Shown here in pieces: positions 9,638-17,468 of a stretch of DNA of 64,000 bases. The stretch comes from Butyricimonas faecalis. GTDB lineage: Bacteria; Bacteroidota; Bacteroidia; Bacteroidales; Marinifilaceae. A model generated the notes under the pieces. The model ran no database searches, had not been told where the DNA came from, and saw nothing but the letters and a program-made list of their open reading frames with translations. The stretch spans positions 1,550,001 to 1,614,000 of the forward strand of contig NZ_CP032819.1 of assembly GCF_003991565.1 (NCBI RefSeq), given 5' to 3'. Numbering within the stretch: the first letter of the stretch is position 1; every line of letters starts with the position of its first letter. The position numbers were made by a program, and so were the translations under genes.

Positions 9638-10888
9638 ATGAAAAACATATATTTATTCATAGCAATTCTATTTGCTTCCATAACAACATTCGCCCAAGAG
9701 GGAGTGAACTTCCGTAAATTAACATTCACAGAAGCCTTGGCTCAAGCCAAACAAGAAAACAAACTGGTATTCATGGATTGCTACACCTCCTGGTGCGGAC
9801 CGTGTAAAAACATGACGGAAAAAGTGTTCCCGCAAAAAGCCGCGGGAGACTACTTTAACCCTCGGTTCGTATGCGTGAAATATGACATGGAAAAAGGCGA
9901 AGGCGTAGAACTCGCCAAGCAATTTGACGTCCACGCCTACCCCTCATTTATCATCATCCGACCCGACGGCACGGTACAACACAAACTGGTCGGAGGCGAT
10001 AATTTGGAAAACTTCATTGCAAGAGTGGAAAAAGGGTTGAACGAAAAGACCTCTCTACTTTACATGAACCAAGTTTACCAACAAGGAAACATGAGTAATT
10101 TGGAACTCATGGAATACAAAAATGCCTTATCGGAAGCCGATAACGACAAAGAGGCAGCCCGCGTGTATCAAGAACTACTCAACCGCCTAACGGAACAAGA
10201 GAAAACTCAAAAGGAGTACTGGTCTCTCTACACGGATGGAAGTTGCACGATCGGTTCCCCCATGTTCGACTTTTTACTGGCACATTTACCTGCCATCAGA
10301 AAGAACGTGGGAGAAAACACGGTAGACCGATTCATTTACAAACATTACGCCAAGGCATTACAGGATCACATCATCGGATATGCCAAAGAGGATGCCATCC
10401 CTGTTGAAACACTAAAAAAACAAATTCACGGATTCCAAATCAAAGGACAGGAGAATCTGGAAAAGATGTTAGCTTTGGCAGAACCCGTCAGCAACAAAGA
10501 TATTGATAAGGTAGCCGCCATCGTAAAAGAGAAAATACCTCAAACCGGTGCCGAAGAATTAAAGTTATACGCTTTTGCCTTCCGAGCCATCCTGTGGACG
10601 ACACCGACGCCTCACCCGAAACACTACCAGCAGGTAGGCAAAAAACTGGTCAAACAAACCATCGCCAACATGGAAAAGAAAGAGGACAAATTATCAAGTA
10701 ACGACTTGGTTACGTATTCCATTATCCTCATGTGCATGGGTGAGAATACGTTGGAAAAGAAAGACTACATCCGATTGATTGCACTCGGAGAGAAAGTACT
10801 TCCCAACCTACCCGATGACGACGAAAAAAGTCATGCCCAATGGACTTTCGACGGCTATAAAAAACATGTAGAATCCAATCGTAAATAA
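9638..10888 (+). CDS. Secreted thioredoxin-family protein with C-terminal helical extension
   Basis: A 416-residue exported protein (signal peptide ending near Ala19-Gln20). The N-terminal third is a thioredoxin domain with the active site WCGPC (Cys53 and Cys56) and the cis-Pro loop in VHAYPSFIII. The remaining ~270 residues are mostly charged and predicted helical, with no family I recognise. A periplasmic disulfide reductase or oxidase role is likely. It is the sixth gene of the SusCD operon and is followed within 7 bp by a second thioredoxin-fold protein, so two redox proteins accompany this transporter. Confidence 0.88.
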   Translation: MKNIYLFIAILFASITTFAQEGVNFRKLTFTEALAQAKQENKLVFMDCYTSWCGPCKNMTEKVFPQKAAGDYFNPRFVCVKYDMEKGEGVELAKQFDVHAYPSFIIIRPDGTVQHKLVGGDNLENFIARVEKGLNEKTSLLYMNQVYQQGNMSNLELMEYKNALSEADNDKEAARVYQELLNRLTEQEKTQKEYWSLYTDGSCTIGSPMFDFLLAHLPAIRKNVGENTVDRFIYKHYAKALQDHIIGYAKEDAIPVETLKKQIHGFQIKGQENLEKMLALAEPVSNKDIDKVAAIVKEKIPQTGAEELKLYAFAFRAILWTTPTPHPKHYQQVGKKLVKQTIANMEKKEDKLSSNDLVTYSIILMCMGENTLEKKDYIRLIALGEKVLPNLPDDDEKSHAQWTFDGYKKHVESNRK

Positions 10889-10895
10889 TCATTCC

Positions 10896-12065
10896 ATGAA
10901 AAAAAGATATATACCCTTTTTCTTGTTGTTGAGTGCCCTCTACTCTTGCAACAACAAACCGACAGACCATTTCGTCTTACGGGGAACAATTCCCGGAGCC
11001 ACCGACAGCACCGAAATTGTCTTGTCGCCCGCTGGAAAGTACTCCCAAAAAATAGCGCAAGGCTTTATCGTCAACGGCAAATTCGAACTTCAAGGCAAAG
11101 TGGATCAACCCACGTATTGCCGATTGAGCATGAACGATCAAGAATATCTTGATCGTTCTGACTCACAACAACACAGTCGATACATGGAGATTGACTTCTT
11201 TGTCGAAAATGGAGAATTGACCTTCCAAACGCCTCATATCGACAGCCTGCCGGAATCTTTTTGGAGATACGATGTCCGAAAAGAAAAGAACTACACCTTG
11301 ACAGGCTCACCGACACAAGAGATTTTTTACCGCTATCAACAACAAACGATTCCTTCGCGCCACGGCATCCGTCAGTTGGAACAACACCTTTTGAAAGATG
11401 CGACCCCCGAAGAGTATAAAACACTGACAAAAACGAAGTCCGAACTGGAAGCCCAAACGAAAGAGTTCATACGACAACACCACAACCTACCGGTCAACCT
11501 TTATCTTGTCAACCAGTTAAAGAAAGAGCCATTTACCTACGACCAAGCCTATCTCGACGAATTGGCCGGCTTCTTTGCCTCCTGTCAAGATACTTGCTCC
11601 GCGTTGAAAGATTTCCGGCAATACCTACAGGAAGCCCGTGCATACGTACAAGGCAAACCGCTGGAAGACGGAAAAGTCATTACACCCGACAAACAAGAAA
11701 CATCACTGCTCTCCCGCTTAAAAAAAGGAGGCTACACCGTGATTGACTTTTGGGCCTCCTGGTGCGGTCCATGTCGCGCCAGCTTCCCTCACTTGCGGGA
11801 AATGTACAAAATACACGGGGAAAAAGTAACTTTCATCAGCATCTCGGTTGACAAAGATGAAAAAGAGTGGCATAAAGCTCTTGAGGAAGAAAAACTACCT
11901 TGGGAGCAATACCTCGCTACCCCGGAATTCAGCAAGGCAACCCGCGCAGACTACAACTTGACAAGCATTCCGACATTCCTAATCATTAACCCCGAGGGAA
12001 ACATCATCTTCTCCGGGCACAACAGCAATGAACTTGAAACCATACTTGAGGCAAAAAACAGATAA
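10896..12065 (+). CDS. TlpA-like thiol-disulfide lipoprotein with DUF4369-like N-terminus
   Basis: A 389-residue lipoprotein (lipobox LYSC, Cys18). Residues ~24-115 look like the DUF4369 beta-rich domain often fused to TlpA in Bacteroidales. A helical linker follows, then a C-terminal TlpA/AhpC-type thioredoxin fold with FWASWCGPC (Cys290 and Cys293) and a cis-Pro in TSIPTFLII. A periplasmic thiol-disulfide oxidoreductase is the expected role. It is the last gene of the locus; the following 117 bp contain a separate promoter for the MFS gene. Confidence 0.9.
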   Translation: MKKRYIPFFLLLSALYSCNNKPTDHFVLRGTIPGATDSTEIVLSPAGKYSQKIAQGFIVNGKFELQGKVDQPTYCRLSMNDQEYLDRSDSQQHSRYMEIDFFVENGELTFQTPHIDSLPESFWRYDVRKEKNYTLTGSPTQEIFYRYQQQTIPSRHGIRQLEQHLLKDATPEEYKTLTKTKSELEAQTKEFIRQHHNLPVNLYLVNQLKKEPFTYDQAYLDELAGFFASCQDTCSALKDFRQYLQEARAYVQGKPLEDGKVITPDKQETSLLSRLKKGGYTVIDFWASWCGPCRASFPHLREMYKIHGEKVTFISISVDKDEKEWHKALEEEKLPWEQYLATPEFSKATRADYNLTSIPTFLIINPEGNIIFSGHNSNELETILEAKNR

Positions 12066-12128
12066 AATCATTTCTATAAGTAAGTTGATTATTTTCCCTC
12101 AAATTCATCCATCGTTAGCAAAAATTAA

Positions 12129-12136
12129 TAACTTTG
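12129..12136 (+). promoter_or_regulatory. Bacteroidota -7 box for the MFS transporter gene
   Basis: TAACTTTG matches the TAnnTTTG consensus exactly and lies about 47 bp upstream of the preferred ATG. The -33 element is weak. It separates the transporter from the preceding SusCD operon. Confidence 0.55.
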
Positions 12137-12182
12137 TGAACTCTTGAAAGTGTTACGTGTTTATGTATATTTTAACGAAAAG

Positions 12183-13457
12183 ATGATGGAACAAAAGAAA
12201 AATTCTTACAGCATGGGGATTATCATTATCGGTATTCTCTTCTTTATCTTCGGGTTCGTCACGTGGTTAAACGCCACCTTGATCCCTTATCTCAAAATTG
12301 CCTGCGAACTGCAACATGAATGGCAGGGCTACCTGGTAACCTTTGCATTCTACATTGCCTACTTCGTCATGGCACTGCCCTCGTCCTGGGTACTGCGGAA
12401 AACAGGATACAAGAACGGAATGATGCTCGGTCTTCTCGTGATGGCCATCGGTGCATTACTGTTCATCCCGGCCGCCATGACCCGCACCTACGGGTTATTC
12501 CTGCTTGGATTATTCATCATGGGTACGGGGCTATCCGTGCTTCAAACAGCCTCCAACCCCTACGTCATCGAGCTTGGCCCCGCCGAGAGTGCCGCCCAGC
12601 GCGTGAGCATCATGGGGATCTGTAACAAGGTGGCCGGAGCCATCAGCCCGTTGATCCTCGGATCAATCATGTTGAAAGACATTGACTTACTCGAAGCAAA
12701 ACTACAAACGATGGATGCCGTGCAAAAAGCCGCGGAACTCGACCTCTTAGCCTCCAAATCCATCGTACCCTACGTCGTGATCATGGTATCACTCGTCGTG
12801 CTGGCGCTATTCGTCCGCTTCTCCCCGCTCCCTCAAATCGAGGACCCGGAAGAAGAAGAAGGCAGCCTGCAACACGGTGGAAAATCAAGTATATTCAGCT
12901 TCCCCCACCTGTGGATAGGCATCGTAACCCTGTTCCTGTACGTGGGTGTTGAAGTAATCGCCATCGACACGATCATCGGTTACGCCCAATCCATGAAAAT
13001 GGACATGGACACCGCTAGGATATTCCCGACTTACGGCATGATCGCCATGATCGTCGGTTACATCATCGGAATCATTGCCATCCCCAAATACATCAGTCAG
13101 GAAAAAGCCCTCGCCGTCTGTGCCGCCTTGGGTGTCATCCTAGGCATCTGCACCGTCCTGCTGCCGGGCAACATCTCTATTTGGTGCCTGACCCTGTTAA
13201 GCTTGGCAAACTCACTCATGTGGCCCGCCATCTTCCCGCTTGCCATCTTCGGGTTGGGACGTCACACGAAGACCGGATCGGCCCTCCTTATCATGGCCAT
13301 CGCCGGGGGAGCCTTACTCCCGATGTTATACGGTTCACTGACCACCTCCATGGGATACCAAGGAGCCTACTGGATGACGTTGCCTTGCTACCTGTTCATC
13401 CTCTACTTCGCCGTAGCCGGACACCGGGTTGGAATCAAACATCTTTATAAAAAATAG
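12183..13457 (+). CDS. Sugar MFS transporter, FucP/GluP family
   Basis: Inner-membrane proton-sugar symporter with about 12 hydrophobic segments in 424 residues. Family signatures are FGFVTWLNATLIPYLK in the first helix, the ASNPYV motif after helix 4 and GNKVAG-like/SPLILG in helix 5. These match the fucose/glucose-galactose/N-acetylglucosamine transporter group. An upstream in-frame TTG at 12144 exists, but the ATG at 12183 gives the normal family N-terminus and lies after the promoter. It is monocistronic or paired with the small membrane protein 70 bp downstream. The exact sugar cannot be assigned. Confidence 0.88.
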   Translation: MMEQKKNSYSMGIIIIGILFFIFGFVTWLNATLIPYLKIACELQHEWQGYLVTFAFYIAYFVMALPSSWVLRKTGYKNGMMLGLLVMAIGALLFIPAAMTRTYGLFLLGLFIMGTGLSVLQTASNPYVIELGPAESAAQRVSIMGICNKVAGAISPLILGSIMLKDIDLLEAKLQTMDAVQKAAELDLLASKSIVPYVVIMVSLVVLALFVRFSPLPQIEDPEEEEGSLQHGGKSSIFSFPHLWIGIVTLFLYVGVEVIAIDTIIGYAQSMKMDMDTARIFPTYGMIAMIVGYIIGIIAIPKYISQEKALAVCAALGVILGICTVLLPGNISIWCLTLLSLANSLMWPAIFPLAIFGLGRHTKTGSALLIMAIAGGALLPMLYGSLTTSMGYQGAYWMTLPCYLFILYFAVAGHRVGIKHLYKK

Positions 13458-13520
13458 TTACAAGTTGCAGGTTTGCAGGTTACAAGTTTATCACTAACCT
13501 GCAAACTTGTCATAGACAAA
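13458..13520. repeat. Short intergenic inverted repeat
   Basis: Words such as CAGGTTTGCAGGTTACAAG are mirrored by AACCTGCAAACTTG, giving a hairpin directly after the MFS stop codon. Related AACCTGAAACTTG words recur at 20005-20040 before nuoA. It may act as a terminator or mRNA-stabilising hairpin. Confidence 0.45.
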
Positions 13521-13526
13521 TCAATT

Positions 13527-13769
13527 ATGGACAAAACAAAAGCCGCCAAAAACCAGAAGTTATTCGGAATCGCCGCCGTTGCTTTCCTCTCTATCGGAAT
13601 CGTACACGTAGGCTACAAAGCCTTGGAAATAGGTGCCCACGAAGAATGGGGAATGCCGTGGTATTTCGCCTTCTTCTCCCCGGGATTAATTTACATATTC
13701 CCACTAATCGTGTGTACTATTGCTTATTTCTTCTTCTCGAAAGAATTAAAGAAAAAAGACGAAGAATAG
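13527..13769 (+). CDS. Small two-helix membrane protein, unknown
   Basis: An 80-residue protein with two hydrophobic stretches (about 14-30 and 46-66) and a charged C-terminal tail (KELKKKDEE). The ATG at 13527 is preferred over an upstream in-frame start at 13473, because the latter lies inside the intergenic hairpin. No motif is recognised. Its position after the sugar transporter may be functional or chance. Confidence 0.65.
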   Translation: MDKTKAAKNQKLFGIAAVAFLSIGIVHVGYKALEIGAHEEWGMPWYFAFFSPGLIYIFPLIVCTIAYFFFSKELKKKDEE

Positions 13770-13948
13770 AGGTGACCCAAGCCCTCTATTCCAATATTTC
13801 CCTCCTCGCCCCATGCACCCCAATGCCCCGCGCCCGTTCAACATCGGTCGTCTTCAAAGGGCCAAAAATCAAACAACCTTCCCCGAAGTCATCAAAAGCG
13901 GATGATTAGCGATCTAATCTCGATAAAAAACTGTATTTTCGCGTCACT

Positions 13949-14527
13949 ATGAAGAAATCGGACATCAATAGCATATTCGCGAGGCCCCGGAAACTACTGC
14001 TTCACCCCGAAACGGAGTGGCAGGCGATAAACCGGGAAAACTGGGAAGGCATCGAACTTTTCAAGAATTTCCTTGTGCCCCTCTCCGCGATCTCCTCCGT
14101 GTGCGCCATACTGCTACGCTTCTTGTCAACGTCACCACTTTATGCCATCGGAATAGGTATCATCCTCTTCGTGGCCTCCGTCGTGGGGTGCTACATCACC
14201 TACCGGATAGCCCGGGAATACCTCATCAACAAAGTGCCCCAAGCCAACCGGACAGTCCTTCACCTCGCCGTGTACAGCTCGGCTGTTTTCATCCCGTTCC
14301 ACTGCCTCTCCAGCGGATTCTCGGAAGGATTCCTATCCCAGCTTATGGCCATATGCAGCCTGCTGTGCCTACGCACCCTCTACGTCGGACTAAACCGGTT
14401 GACATCCCTCGACGCGCAATACCGCAAAAGTGCCCTCGTCATCATCGGCTTGCTCGTCATCGTGTCACCGATCATCATCCAGCAACTGCTCATGATTATA
14501 TTCAGAATACCAACCATTTACGCTTAA
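13949..14527 (+). CDS. Yip1-family-like integral membrane protein
   Basis: A 192-residue protein with about five hydrophobic segments between residues 40 and 185 and a cytoplasmic N-terminus containing LHPETEWQAI, a pattern common at the start of bacterial Yip1-domain proteins. The function in bacteria is not established. It is preceded by a near-consensus -7 sequence (TATTTTCG) and followed after 12 bp by smpB, so the two are probably co-transcribed. Confidence 0.7.
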   Translation: MKKSDINSIFARPRKLLLHPETEWQAINRENWEGIELFKNFLVPLSAISSVCAILLRFLSTSPLYAIGIGIILFVASVVGCYITYRIAREYLINKVPQANRTVLHLAVYSSAVFIPFHCLSSGFSEGFLSQLMAICSLLCLRTLYVGLNRLTSLDAQYRKSALVIIGLLVIVSPIIIQQLLMIIFRIPTIYA

Positions 14528-14539
14528 ACATCAAGACCT

Positions 14540-14989
14540 ATGCAAAACGATATCAATATAAAAAACAGACGAGCATCCTTCGACTACGAATTCTTGGAAG
14601 AATACACCGCCGGCATCATGCTCACCGGCACCGAAATCAAATCCATCCGGGCCGGGAAAGCCGGGTTGGTGGACTCCTACTGCTACTTCCACAACGGCGA
14701 ACTGTGGATCAAAGGCATGTACGTCGCCGAATACAAACTGGGCACCTACTACAACCACATCGAGCGTCGCGAACGTAAACTCCTGCTACAAAAGAAAGAA
14801 CTTGTCAAACTCGAACGCAAAACCAAGGAATCGGGACTCACCATCGTCCCCGTCCGCCTCTTCATCAACGAGAAAGGCTTTGCCAAACTCCGCATCGCCC
14901 TCGCCCGGGGAAAGAAAGAATACGACAAACGGGAAACCCTCAAACAGAAAGACGCCAAACGGGAAATGGACCGCTACATGAAAAAATAA
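14540..14989 (+). CDS. smpB: SsrA-binding protein SmpB
   Basis: Partner of tmRNA in trans-translation, binding the tRNA-like domain and the ribosomal decoding centre. The 149 residues match the usual length and show the characteristic [12 protein letters not shown] start, [11 protein letters not shown], the [14 protein letters not shown] segment and the basic C-terminal tail ([19 protein letters not shown]) that enters the mRNA channel. It follows the Yip1-like gene by 12 bp. No tmRNA gene is visible in this window. Confidence 0.97.
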   Translation: MQNDINIKNRRASFDYEFLEEYTAGIMLTGTEIKSIRAGKAGLVDSYCYFHNGELWIKGMYVAEYKLGTYYNHIERRERKLLLQKKELVKLERKTKESGLTIVPVRLFINEKGFAKLRIALARGKKEYDKRETLKQKDAKREMDRYMKK

Positions 14990-15102
14990 CACGCGACAGA
15001 ATCCTCCCGCGAAACCAAACAATTCGGAAGACAATCGTTTCCGATTAAAGAAAATTTACATATATTCGCGAACGAAAAACAAAGCAGACAGACGTATTCT
15101 CG

Positions 15103-15129
15103 CACAAGACACCCACGAACCGTCTTGTG
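15103..15129. other. Inverted repeat between smpB and the lipoprotein pair
   Basis: CACAAGAC and GTCTTGTG are perfect 8-bp arms separated by 11 bp. No T-run follows, so it is a weak terminator candidate; an operator for the lipoprotein genes 58 bp downstream is equally possible. The rest of 14990-15186 shows nothing else recognisable. Confidence 0.35.
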
Positions 15130-15186
15130 TGGGAAAAAGTATTGTCGATGAATAAAACAACTTAGATTCAATTAAAAAAAAGAATT

Positions 15187-16188
15187 ATGAAGAAATTACT
15201 TTACATGTTGTGTTTGCTCGTTTTCGCCGCATGTAGCGATGACGACGACAAGAATGAAGTGATGTCGGACTTCGACAAACCGTTCACATCCATTTCCAAG
15301 TCAGAACTCAAAGGAATGCTTCAAGACTTCTGGCTCATCGACACGATCATCGATGACTATGAAGAAGGACATCGAATGGACGTGATACGCCCAATAGGCG
15401 ATGCGCTGGAGAAATATAAAGTGGATATCAATCTCAACAATAGCATCATCCGGAGTACCCGGTCAACAGCTGCACCCGTAGAGAACAAATTCACAGGCAT
15501 GAAGCTCACGTGGAACCCCCAGAAACAAGACTTGGACACGACCATCAACGCCGATGGATTCATGGAAATACTCATTCCCTACTCGCTAACGGACGACTCG
15601 CGGAACGACCTTCGCATCGTGGTAAACAACGAATGGAACAACAACAACAACAGGAGAAACGAAATAACATACTACCGGGACGGCCAACTGATCATAAACA
15701 TCGAAAACTACATAAACTCGGAGGAGGGTATAGAATACTCGAATGAAAATATTCCCCCTTATTTCTTCTCCTACAAGTCCACGTTCAAAAACAATACCTA
15801 CAATAACGCCACCACCATGCAAAGTACGGAAATCACCATACGGAAAGAAGGCGGACGATCCCTCTTCCAGTCGATAAACATGGAAAATGGCAACGCATCA
15901 TTCCTGACAGAATGCAACAACCTCCGGGCACATGTCACCATGAACAATTACAATAACATCCTACAACTGCTACAACGGCTGCGAGGCAACGATAATATTG
16001 ATAAGTTAGCATTCGAAATCTTGAAGAAAAACATGTCGGGGGTAATCGTGTTCGCGGACAGGGACGAGAAAATCGGAGATCTCGACCTATTCTTCGACGA
16101 AGAAGATGACGAATTACCGCTAATATGCCGATTCCAAGACGGGGAAGAATACAGACTGCCATCGATATTTCTCGAAATGAACCTCTAA
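15187..16188 (+). CDS. Lipoprotein of unknown function, paralogue A
   Basis: A 333-residue lipoprotein (lipobox FAAC followed by SDDDDK, acidic residues after Cys that favour surface export in Bacteroidota). It has no recognised domain. The sequence is hydrophilic and asparagine-rich, with an internal LTWNPQKQDLDTTI segment and a C-terminal VIVFADRDEKIGDLDLF segment. It is about two-thirds identical to the next gene, 16 bp downstream, so the two arose by tandem duplication and probably form one transcript ended by the terminator at 17246-17294. Confidence 0.8.
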   Translation: MKKLLYMLCLLVFAACSDDDDKNEVMSDFDKPFTSISKSELKGMLQDFWLIDTIIDDYEEGHRMDVIRPIGDALEKYKVDINLNNSIIRSTRSTAAPVENKFTGMKLTWNPQKQDLDTTINADGFMEILIPYSLTDDSRNDLRIVVNNEWNNNNNRRNEITYYRDGQLIINIENYINSEEGIEYSNENIPPYFFSYKSTFKNNTYNNATTMQSTEITIRKEGGRSLFQSINMENGNASFLTECNNLRAHVTMNNYNNILQLLQRLRGNDNIDKLAFEILKKNMSGVIVFADRDEKIGDLDLFFDEEDDELPLICRFQDGEEYRLPSIFLEMNL

Positions 16189-16204
16189 TTCAAACAATAA
16201 CAAC

Positions 16205-17197
16205 ATGATGAAGAAACTATTTTACATACTGTGTTTGCTCGTTTTCGTCGCATGTAGCGATGACGACGACAAGAATGAAGTGATGATGTCGGACTTCGAC
16301 AAACCGTTCACATCCATTTCCAAATCTGAACTCAAGGGAATGCTTCAAGACTTCTGGCTCATCGACACGATCATCGATGACTATTTCGAAGGACATCGAA
16401 TGGACGTGGTAGGCCCAATAGAAGACGCGCTGGATAAATACGACGTGGATATCGAAGACTTTTTTACCTTCAACACGTTGAACTCCAGGTCAACAGCTGC
16501 ACCCGTGGAGAACAAATTCACCGGAATGAAAATCGCGTGGAACCCCGCGACACACGCCTTGGACACGACCATCGACGCCGATGGGTTCATCGAAATACTC
16601 ATTCCCTACTCGCAGACAGACGACTCGCGGAACAACCTTCGCATCGTGATAAATGGCGAATGGAGCAACTACACGATGAAAGAGGAAACAAAGTTCTACC
16701 TGGACGAACAACTGATCATGACCACTGAACGTCTCTATAACGAAGATAGAGATGGACTCTCGGTATACATAACTGAAAATACTCCCCCCTACTTCTACTC
16801 CTACAAGGCTTTTGAAAATAGCCAAGCCAATTTCCCAACTTCGGAATTTATCGTACGGAAAGAAGGCGGGCCTTCCCTCTTACAGTCGATAAACTTGGAG
16901 AACGGCAACCTGGTACTCTTGACGGAATACAACAACCTCCGGGCACATGTCACCGTCAACCAGTATAATAATTTCCTGAATCTGGTGAATCAGCTGGAAG
17001 GCAATAACAACAAGTTAGCACTCGAACTCTGGAAAAAAAACATGTCAGCTGTAATCGTGTTCACGGACAGGGACGAGAAAATCGGAGATCTCGACGTATA
17101 CCCTGACGAAGAAGATGACAACTTACCGCTAATATGCCGATTCCAAGACGGAGAAGAATTCAGACTGCCGTTGATATTCTTCAGTCTCTACGACTAA
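16205..17197 (+). CDS. Lipoprotein of unknown function, paralogue B
   Basis: A 330-residue paralogue of the preceding lipoprotein, sharing the N-terminal ~70 residues almost completely (same lipobox and acidic run, same FTSISKSELKGMLQDFWL) and the C-terminal ~45 residues, while the middle has diverged. Conserved ends around a variable centre suggest a structural scaffold with a faster-evolving face. Function unknown. Confidence 0.8.
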   Translation: MMKKLFYILCLLVFVACSDDDDKNEVMMSDFDKPFTSISKSELKGMLQDFWLIDTIIDDYFEGHRMDVVGPIEDALDKYDVDIEDFFTFNTLNSRSTAAPVENKFTGMKIAWNPATHALDTTIDADGFIEILIPYSQTDDSRNNLRIVINGEWSNYTMKEETKFYLDEQLIMTTERLYNEDRDGLSVYITENTPPYFYSYKAFENSQANFPTSEFIVRKEGGPSLLQSINLENGNLVLLTEYNNLRAHVTVNQYNNFLNLVNQLEGNNNKLALELWKKNMSAVIVFTDRDEKIGDLDVYPDEEDDNLPLICRFQDGEEFRLPLIFFSLYD

Positions 17198-17245
17198 TCC
17201 ACCGGAAGCTATGGCATAGAAGCCAATAGATCAAAACCATTTATC

Positions 17246-17294
17246 AAAAGGGAGGCGGATGTGGAATTTCAAACACATCCGCCTCCCCCTTTTT
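17246..17294 (+). terminator. Rho-independent terminator
   Basis: GGGAGGCGGATGTG (17250-17263) pairs perfectly over 14 bp with CACATCCGCCTCCC (17274-17287), with a 10-base loop and a following T5 run. AAAA precedes the stem, so it may also work in the other direction for purF. It closes the lipoprotein pair. Confidence 0.9.
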
Positions 17295-17321
17295 CACCAG
17301 AAGAAAACCCAACACAAAAAC

Positions 17322-17468
17322 ACGCTCCAATGCAACCGTGCTGCCCCTCCTCCCCCTTCCCAAAGAGAAGCCCGAAGGGGTTCTCATCGCGCAACGCATC
17401 CTCCCCCTTCCCAAGGGGGAGCCAGAGGGGGTTCAATCATAAATCCAAAATCACAAATCCCAAATCAA
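17322..17468. repeat. Palindromic intergenic repeat, copy 1 (partial)
   Basis: Contains CTCCCCCTTCCCAAGGGGGAG plus GAGGGGG on one side, a less regular GC-rich hairpin with GCTCCAATGCAAC on the other, and a terminal run of ATAAATC-like heptamers that reaches the 3' end of purF. It matches the repeat family found in the nuo operon. Confidence 0.8.

Noticed and set aside
12144..12182. Upstream TTG start for the MFS transporter
   Set aside because: It adds a non-family extension only a few bases after the promoter box; the ATG at 12183 fits better.
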